NCBI RefSeq assembly: GCF_014654895.1
Contig: NZ_BNBE01000002.1
Location: 1,488,001 to 1,552,000 of the forward strand
Direction: 5' to 3'
Source of the DNA: Streptomyces filamentosus
GTDB taxonomy: Bacteria > Actinomycetota > Actinomycetes > Streptomycetales > Streptomycetaceae
Length of the DNA stretch: 64,000 bases
The stretch's first letter is position 1. Every line of letters starts with the position of its first letter. This document shows, piece after piece, positions 58,543 through 64,000 of this stretch. A model generated the notes under the pieces. That model worked only from the letters and a program-made list of their open reading frames with translations. It did no database searches and had not been told where the DNA came from. The translations under genes were made by a program, and so were the position numbers.

Positions 58543-58920
58543 TTGCCCACGTCGATCGACACCGCCGTCCACTTTCACCCCCAGGGCACTCCGGGAACCC
58601 TGTGCAACAAGCACAACCGTCAGCTCCTCGCGGTCAACACGTGCCAGGTCGCCCGGCTCCAGGGCTACGACGACACCATCAGCACCGAGGAGATCGAGGC
58701 GTGCTTCCGTGTGGTGAAGGGCGAGCGGTACCGCTACAGGCCGCAGCCCGCCACCTACGAGGCGGTGCGGTCCGGCCTCAAGGCCCCGCTGACCGTGGCG
58801 GACCGCGCCGACGACATCAAGGACCGCGTCTTCACCGCGGTCGACCAGGGGCACCCGGTCCTCGTCTCGGATGAGGACGGAAACGAGTTCTACCTCATCG
58901 CGATCCCCGCCACTCCCTGA
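58543..58920 (+). CDS. Small unknown protein (125 aa)
   Basis: I chose TTG at 58543, six bases after GGAGGA; a leaderless start at ATG 58495 would add 16 residues. The protein reads TAVHFHPQGTPGTLCNKHNR, EEIEACFRVVKGERYRYRPQ and HPVLVSDEDGNEFYLIAIPA, soluble and with a conserved look, but I know no family. It has its own promoter and a perfect terminator, so it forms a single-gene unit at the edge of the putative element. Confidence 0.6.
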   Translation: MPTSIDTAVHFHPQGTPGTLCNKHNRQLLAVNTCQVARLQGYDDTISTEEIEACFRVVKGERYRYRPQPATYEAVRSGLKAPLTVADRADDIKDRVFTAVDQGHPVLVSDEDGNEFYLIAIPATP

Positions 58921-58944
58921 CGGCTACGACTCCCTGCCCCCTCC

Positions 58945-58984
58945 GCCATGGGGAGGCTGCGCACCGGCGCAGCCTCCCCATGGC
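58945..58984 (+). terminator. Perfect 18-base-stem hairpin
   Basis: GCCATGGGGAGGCTGCGC and GCGCAGCCTCCCCATGGC pair completely around ACCG, 25 bases after the stop of the small gene. It is the strongest hairpin I see in the window. Confidence 0.85.
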
Positions 58985-59215
58985 CGTTCCACCCAACCGG
59001 ACCATCTGCACCCCAGGAGCAGCACCATCTCCGGAAAGCCCCCCGGCACCCCGCCTGGACGTCCTCCCGTACCGCCCTGTGCCGTGTAGGCCTTATCCGG
59101 CCAAGATCGGCGCGTGGGACCTGATGCAGGGCGGACAGCCTGTCGAGCGGATCAGGTGCTTTGGCATGATCCCTATCGCAGCCTCAGCCTCGCCCACATC
59201 AACGGAGTTTTACCC

Positions 59216-60187
59216 ATGAAGACCGCCCCGCTGCTCGGCGCCGCCTCGGTGCTCTTGGCCCTCGTCCTGACCGGATGCGGCCAGAACGACGCCCCGGAGC
59301 CCTCTGCTCCTTCCGGGTCCCGGCAGCCGGCCACGGCCGGCTCGGCCGAACTGCCGGCTGGGATAGCTTCCTTCGGTGCCGCCCAGCCGCTGGAGAGCGG
59401 CTCGTGGACAGCAACGGTCCGCTCGCTGCAGGAGATGACACCGCCCGCGAAGGACTCGGTGCCCTCCGGCTGGTCCGCGGCCCGTGTAAAGGTGGCGCTC
59501 ACCAACACCGGAACGGATATCGCTCTCCTGCCCGAGACCTCGGTGACCGTCCGCGTCGGTGAGCTCGGCCTTGAGACCAAGCCGATCACCGGCCAGGGCG
59601 TTGCCGGGTTCCCCGAGCCGGACGCCGGCGCCAAGGTCAAGCCCGGAGCCACGTTCACCGCCGACTTCGGTATAGCCGTTCCACCGCGCAGTGCAGGGCA
59701 GCGGGCCACCGTCACCCTCGAGGTGACGCAGGCCGGCCTGGCCCAGGCCGACGCGGTGTTCTTCGAAGGCAAGGTTCCGGGCGCCACCACTGCCGCTTCG
59801 CCTCCGCCCGCGGCCACCGCGGCTGCAGGCGGGCGGCTCTCGCTCGGTCAGTGGTCCCCAGACGGCGTCCGTATCTCCCCGCTGCAACTCGCCGCGGACG
59901 ACAACGGACGCCGCGCGGCCTCCCTCGAGCTGTCGGTGCGCAACGACAGTGACGACCCCCGCCCCGGCATGGGCATCACCGTGCGGGTCCTGGTCGGCGC
60001 CGAGCTCACCACCGCGGACACTGCGTCGGCCGGCCTCGGTTACCACGACGCGCCCATCGCACCTCATCGCACCGCCACGAGCACCGTCGACGTCTCCGTT
60101 CCCTCCCGCTCGGTCCCGGGCCCCGTGACCGTCGACGCGGAACAGCGCGGCGGGGACCGCCTCACGTTCGAGGGGGCTCTCAAGTGA
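59216..60187 (+). CDS. Secreted lipoprotein with two Ig-like domains (323 aa)
   Basis: Signal peptide with lipobox LVLTGCGQ, so the mature protein is lipid-anchored at Cys 21. Two beta-rich regions follow (about 55-190 and 205-320), each with the pattern RVKVALTNTGTDIALLPETS / SLELSVRNDSDDPRPG, as in DUF4352-like telopeptide domains. A disordered linker separates lipobox and domain. ATG after GGAG. It overlaps the next gene by 4 bases; both may act at the cell surface. Function unknown. Confidence 0.75.
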   Translation: MKTAPLLGAASVLLALVLTGCGQNDAPEPSAPSGSRQPATAGSAELPAGIASFGAAQPLESGSWTATVRSLQEMTPPAKDSVPSGWSAARVKVALTNTGTDIALLPETSVTVRVGELGLETKPITGQGVAGFPEPDAGAKVKPGATFTADFGIAVPPRSAGQRATVTLEVTQAGLAQADAVFFEGKVPGATTAASPPPAATAAAGGRLSLGQWSPDGVRISPLQLAADDNGRRAASLELSVRNDSDDPRPGMGITVRVLVGAELTTADTASAGLGYHDAPIAPHRTATSTVDVSVPSRSVPGPVTVDAEQRGGDRLTFEGALK

Positions 60188-60858
60188 TCGGATCCGTCCC
60201 GGCCACGGCTCCCGGCCAACACCAAGCCGTCCAGAGAACCGGCCACGACGGGAAGACGGCTGGACCGAACAAACGCATCCAGGCATCCGCACAGGTCACC
60301 GTCACCGTCGGCTCCGCCACGTGGGCGCAGGCGTCGGGCACAAAGCCCTCCGAGGCCGCGGTCCGCACGGACATCGTCGACGTGCTCCGGCAAGCCCTGC
60401 AGCAGGACGTCGTCCTGACGAAGGCGGAGGCCCGCATCGCTGTCAAGCCCGTCACCGTGCTCGACAGCGCACCAGAGATCACCAAATCGGTGAACGCCGC
60501 CATCTTCGAGCAGATCCAGCTGTCCCCCGCTCCCGCCCACGGTCGCGCCGACGAGGCCTTGCAGCAGCAGCTGGCCGCCGGCAAGACCACCGCGGTGCGC
60601 TGCGGCCGCGGCGGACGCCTCGTGCAGGCCCTCGGCCGCGGTGGCTCCGTCGACTTTCCCCCCGCTCCCGCCATGTACGCCGACCGGCACGGGCGGCTGA
60701 CACTGCAGGCCCCCCGGCTCACCCACCTGCCCCCGGACGACGCGTGGTTCCACGCCCCCACCGAAGTTGTCGCTCTGCTGCTGTTCCCACAGCTCGCCGT
60801 CCTCCTCGACGGCGCCGACGCCGACGTGATGAGCGGGCTGCGCCGACTGGTGGCCTGA
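60184..60858 (+). CDS. Unknown protein coupled to the lipoprotein (224 aa)
   Basis: GTG start overlapping by 4 bases. It is soluble, helical in the middle (RTDIVDVLRQALQQDVVLTK, EITKSVNAAIFEQIQLSP) and ends hydrophobic (EVVALLLFPQLAVLLDGADA). No known motif. The coupling suggests a shared role with the lipoprotein. Confidence 0.6.
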   Translation: MIGSVPATAPGQHQAVQRTGHDGKTAGPNKRIQASAQVTVTVGSATWAQASGTKPSEAAVRTDIVDVLRQALQQDVVLTKAEARIAVKPVTVLDSAPEITKSVNAAIFEQIQLSPAPAHGRADEALQQQLAAGKTTAVRCGRGGRLVQALGRGGSVDFPPAPAMYADRHGRLTLQAPRLTHLPPDDAWFHAPTEVVALLLFPQLAVLLDGADADVMSGLRRLVA

Positions 60859-61029
60859 GACCGACGGACGGGATCTCAGGCGCCTGCCCCGCGGTGGGCG
60901 TCGGACGCAGGACGAATACCCGCTCCGGTTCGAACCCCCTCAGGACGAAGACGAGAAGATCATCGAGCCCGGTCGCTTCTGACTCGACGCCGGAATTCGC
61001 GCTGCCCGGCGGTCACGGCGCGCGTGGTC

Positions 61030-61614
61030 TCAGCCAGCAAGCGGAGCGATGGTGATGACGGCTTCCGAGCCGATGATCTGCCTCGTGACGGTGTAGTCCT
61101 GGGGATCGTCGTCGCCGGGTGTGTAGGCACCGGTCAAGGAGCCGAACAGGTCCGGGTCTGCCGCGTCTGCGAGCAGCACGTTCAACGCCTGCTCCGCGGC
61201 GGCCTGGAGGACGTCCGGGGCGAGGTTCAGGCAGACATCGTGCAGGTCAGTCAGCTCGCGCACGTCGAAGCCATGCCGGAAGGTGCTGTCCGAGTAGGCC
61301 CGCGCCAGCCGCCGAAAGCCCAGTTCACCGCGCTCGAGCATCTCCATGGGCAGATCGTTGAAGGTGTCCATCACGCGCGTGCACGCCCACAGGGCCAGCG
61401 CGGCCACCTGGGCCGGGGCTCGGCCCTGTTCCTCCAGCAGGTCCTCGCGGCAGACGCCGCAGTCGTCCCGGGCCGCCCCGTACATCCGGGCAATCGCGAC
61501 GCTGTCCACGTTCAGGGCGCGGCCCTGACCGTTCAGCCAGGCCGCGTCGTAGGGCGCCGGCCCCACCAGCTCGGCGGCGATATCTCGTTCGTGACGATGG
61601 TCGACAACGTTCAC
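61030..61614 (-). CDS. Unknown helical protein (194 aa)
   Basis: I use the GTG at VNVVDHRHERD, with GGGAGC upstream. An ATG at 61722 would add 36 Arg/Ser-rich residues. The protein is helical: AIARMYGAARDDCGVCREDL, LALWACTRVMDTFNDLPMEM, and an acidic loop near the end (YTPGDDDPQDYT). The CxxC pair could bind metal. Family unknown. Confidence 0.55.
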   Translation of the reverse strand: MNVVDHRHERDIAAELVGPAPYDAAWLNGQGRALNVDSVAIARMYGAARDDCGVCREDLLEEQGRAPAQVAALALWACTRVMDTFNDLPMEMLERGELGFRRLARAYSDSTFRHGFDVRELTDLHDVCLNLAPDVLQAAAEQALNVLLADAADPDLFGSLTGAYTPGDDDPQDYTVTRQIIGSEAVITIAPLAG

Positions 61615-61842
61615 CGCTGGCTTGCTCCCGTCGGACAGGACACACGTGTGCCGATTCGAGTGTCCCCACCCCCGTGCGCTCCGGAACGACACCGACCGCA
61701 ACCCACCGGAATGCGCGCACACGGCTTCGCCTTCGCCTTGGGTTTGAACGGGAGTCGACCGCTTGTGGTCACTTGCAGCCGCAGGGACGGATAGGACGCC
61801 GGAGCCGGCAGCCGAGACGGGGTCCCGCGCTCCTGGTCGACC

Positions 61843-62604
61843 TCAGCATCGCCCAGATCTGCCGCGCCCCGGGCCGCCCAGCAGATACTCCAGCAGAAGG
61901 TCGCGATGGTCTTCCTTGCGCGGGTGACCGGCAGGCAGCGAGCAGGAGCCGAGCCGGAGGCCGGGCGTTGCGCTGACCCAGGCTCCGCAGAGCTCGGGTG
62001 CGTCGTCATCCACCCAGGAGTACCGCATCGCGACGTTGTGGTGCGGTGAGTCGTGATCGCGCTCCACATCGCACGACCACGGCTCCCATGTACCGTCCTT
62101 GCCCCGGGGGATCTCAAGCTCCGGGCACAGCGGCTGCTCCGTGGCACGGCGGAAGCGCAGGGCGAACCCGGCCCCGCTGACCGCTCGGGGGAAGGGCTCC
62201 GCCCCGTAGCCCGCGCGGCGCAGCGCCTCCTCGCAGGGACGGCCGATGTGCTCGTAGTCCCAGGTGAGCCGGGCGAACCCTCCGCTGCGCCAGTCCTCGT
62301 GGGCCCAGACGCTGTGCAGAGCCCCGTGCTCCTCGCTGTCGGCGTGCTTGTCGAGCGTGGCCTCGAGGAGCTCGGCGACGAAGTCCCGCTCGCGCAGCGA
62401 GACGTATCCCGAGCGGCGGGACAGCCGGTAGTCCTCGGCGTGAAGGCTGGACCGGGACAGTGTGCGCACCCGTCCGCCGGTGAACGCGTCGACTGCCGTC
62501 ACCTCGTCCGCGTCCTCGCCGGTGATCCGTACGACCGCTGCACTGCCTGCCCGGCATGACCGGTAGAGCCGCCCGGTCAGCGCGTGAGACGCCGCGTCCA
62601 GCAC
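61843..62604 (-). CDS. Unknown protein (253 aa)
   Basis: Starts with GTG (LDAASHALTGRLYRSCRAGS). It has a beta-rich N-terminal part and then RRSGYVSLRERDFVAELLEA, HSVWAHEDWRSGGFARLTWD, GAGFALRFRRATEQPLCPEL and a C-terminal region with paired Cys. The look is soluble and conserved, but I know no family. It is in the same direction as the gene at 61030. Confidence 0.55.
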   Translation of the reverse strand: MLDAASHALTGRLYRSCRAGSAAVVRITGEDADEVTAVDAFTGGRVRTLSRSSLHAEDYRLSRRSGYVSLRERDFVAELLEATLDKHADSEEHGALHSVWAHEDWRSGGFARLTWDYEHIGRPCEEALRRAGYGAEPFPRAVSGAGFALRFRRATEQPLCPELEIPRGKDGTWEPWSCDVERDHDSPHHNVAMRYSWVDDDAPELCGAWVSATPGLRLGSCSLPAGHPRKEDHRDLLLEYLLGGPGRGRSGRC

Positions 62605-63003
62605 GTTCGCCCCCTTCTGTCCTCACGCTTTACCAACGGTCCGGCCACAGTACCGATGCCCGAGGGGCCGACCCGCCGTTCGAAGTCAGCCGTCGGCGAG
62701 CGCCGCCACGTCGGCAGAGGCCGAGACTCCGTCCGTGAACCCTCCGCCCCTCGGGGCCGCGTAGGCGCCGTGACCTCGATGTGCTGTGCCGCATCAACAG
62801 GTGCGTGTGGTATGCGCCCACTGGTAGGCTTCGCAAAGCGCACCTCGCTTGTGCGCGCCGACCCGGGCCCACCCCCGGGACACCGGTGAACTGTGCTGCC
62901 GCGCGGGGGCGAGCGACGACCGGTGCCCTCTTCTGAACCGTGCACCCTGGCCATGCTCGTGGTGGGACGAACAGCAGGTGTCAGGGCGCGACGAAGGAGA
63001 AGG
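62605..63003. other. Divergent intergenic region
   Basis: About 400 bases between a leftward and a rightward unknown gene. No gene-like frame has a proper start. It should carry the two promoters. Confidence 0.4.
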
Positions 63004-63687
63004 ATGTCCTCCGGCAACACCACCAACCAGGAGCGGATCGCCCGCGCGCTGAACCGCTCGACCGGCTGCGGGTACCAGAAGGCCCTGCAACGGGTCAGGG
63101 CCGCGGCCGCCGCCGGCCGGCTGCCCGCCAAGCTCGACCAGGCGGGCCGCGACCAGGCCGTGCGGATGCTCGCCGAGGACCACGCCCAGCCCGCCCGGGC
63201 GGCCGTGCCGGGCGAGAAGGCCGCCGGCGCCCGGCCGGAGCACCAGGTGGGCGATCTGCTCAACGTGCCGCCCGCCGACCTGATGGAGGCGCACCGGGCG
63301 ATGGAGAGGCTCCGGGGCCTGCGGGACAAGGAGCGCACCGTCGCGGCCATGCGGGCGCAGCGGGACCAACGACTGAACCCGTACCTCATGCCGCAGGTCC
63401 TGGAGGGGCTGCTGGAGCGAGGTGGCGTGGGCAAGACTGTCACCGAGTTCTCCGAGCTGACTGGCCTACTCGCCGAGCAGCAGGGGGTGGGGCGGGACCC
63501 GGTAGTCGACGTGGACCCGCCCGCCTCCTCTCTGGACTGGCTGAGGCAGGCGGCCGCGCTGTTGCCGGAGCCCGGGTACGAGCCGGTGTTCGTGGACGTG
63601 GACACCCTTCCCTCCCGCGCCCCCAAGCTGACGCCGCAGGAGAAGGACGAACTGCTGCGCCGACTCGCCTCCGACGACCCGCAGTAG
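63004..63687 (+). CDS. Unknown helical protein (227 aa)
   Basis: ATG right after AAGGAGAAGG. The N-terminus is NQERIARALNRSTGCGYQKA, then basic helical segments (RLRGLRDKERTVAAMRAQRD) and an acidic C-terminus ending RRLASDDPQ. No membrane or catalytic motif is visible. The start resembles DNA- or RNA-binding helical domains, without certainty. Confidence 0.6.
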   Translation: MSSGNTTNQERIARALNRSTGCGYQKALQRVRAAAAAGRLPAKLDQAGRDQAVRMLAEDHAQPARAAVPGEKAAGARPEHQVGDLLNVPPADLMEAHRAMERLRGLRDKERTVAAMRAQRDQRLNPYLMPQVLEGLLERGGVGKTVTEFSELTGLLAEQQGVGRDPVVDVDPPASSLDWLRQAAALLPEPGYEPVFVDVDTLPSRAPKLTPQEKDELLRRLASDDPQ

Positions 63688-64000
63688 CCCGGCCCGGCGG
63701 TAGGGCCTGACTCGAAGACGGGTCGGCACCGCTGCGTGCCAGGCCGCAGCCCGGGGCAACACGACTTCCCACGCCACCGACTGACGGCTGACCGCGTCCC
63801 CGAAGATGGGCCGCCGCAGGTCAGCGCGATGGAAGCGACTGAGGTGGTGGCTCGTATACGAACAACGGACGCATCCGGGCCAGCCATCTCACCGAGGGTG
63901 TCGAATCCGGAGCCGGCCGTACTGCCGACGAGACACATCAGCCTCTTGACGCGCTCAAAAGGGCACCGCAGGAATAACTTGGCGGTCTTCCAGCGGTGCC
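63688..64000. other. End of window, nothing supported
   Basis: No gene with both a believable start and protein-like composition is seen. A frame on the minus strand enters from beyond the window edge (reading ...FERVKRLMCLVGSTAGSG) but is not convincing. Confidence 0.35.

Noticed and set aside
62577..63938. 453-codon minus-strand frame covering the 63 kb gene
   Set aside because: Serine/arginine-rich low-complexity translation, while the plus frame at 63004 has a strong ribosome site.
1..64000. CRISPR array or tandem repeat array
   Set aside because: No regularly spaced repeats of 20-40 bases were seen in either orientation.

Overview
The window comes from a high-GC actinomycete, most likely a Streptomyces or close relative. 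Reading frames carry G or C in almost every third position, GTG and TTG starts are common, and genes in a run often overlap by 4 bases. Nearly everything is accessory: there are no ribosomal, replication or central-metabolism genes. The gene mix (phage defence, two recombinase modules, arsenic and mercury resistance, an IS, a tRNA in a mobile context) suggests a chromosome arm, genomic island or large plasmid.

Bases 1-2.7 kb hold the N-terminal part of a leftward PglW-type NERD/kinase protein of the BREX type 2 (Pgl) phage-defence family. From 3.0 to 15 kb there are small regulatory and nucleotide-type enzymes: an HD protein, a Nudix hydrolase coupled to an XRE regulator, and a divergent HAD phosphatase. 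A rightward run follows: two CYTH proteins around a nucleoside diphosphate kinase, an HD protein, an orphan 455-aa protein, two methyltransferases, an unknown protein and an amino-acid permease.

From 15.6 to 31.5 kb lies a compact rightward cluster that I cannot match to a described pathway. It has an ABC exporter, a protein with three Nudix domains, three kinase-fold (APH) domains, an MFS exporter, four methyltransferase domains, a Nudix-APH fusion, a methyltransferase-Nudix-FxLD-type methyltransferase fusion, a porphobilinogen-deaminase paralogue, a PIG-L deacetylase and a protein with two Nudix domains. With the 3.6 kb gene this gives eight Nudix domains in 28 kb. It is the strongest candidate for an undescribed system, probably a biosynthetic or nucleotide/metabolite-modification pathway with export.

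From 31.7 to 37.6 kb is a four-gene tyrosine-recombinase module that resembles the TnpA/B/C arrangement of Tn554-type elements, with a 37-codon ORF bridging the first two large genes. From 37.6 to 53.3 kb is a metal and metalloid resistance island: arsT, two arsC, arsR, ACR3 and arsO (the composition of the Streptomyces arsRBOCT systems); a SulP transporter with a MerR regulator; a MerR/MerB organomercurial unit; a MerR-fusion/MerT-like unit; a TauE/SafE exporter; and an ArsR repressor with two flavoproteins and an MFS pump. Several genes here are decayed: a flavoprotein with an in-frame TAG, a truncated arsenite-permease-like gene and a recombinase remnant.

From 53.8 to 58.5 kb two identical 17-base AT-rich repeats bracket a tRNA-Ile(TAT), a BlaI-type repressor split by an IS5-family element with a TTAG duplication, small unknown genes, and a serine recombinase with a HicA-like tail followed by a HicB-like partner. 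The last 5.5 kb hold a lipoprotein and several unknown proteins typical of actinomycete accessory DNA. Functions of the clusters are inferred from families; no search was run.
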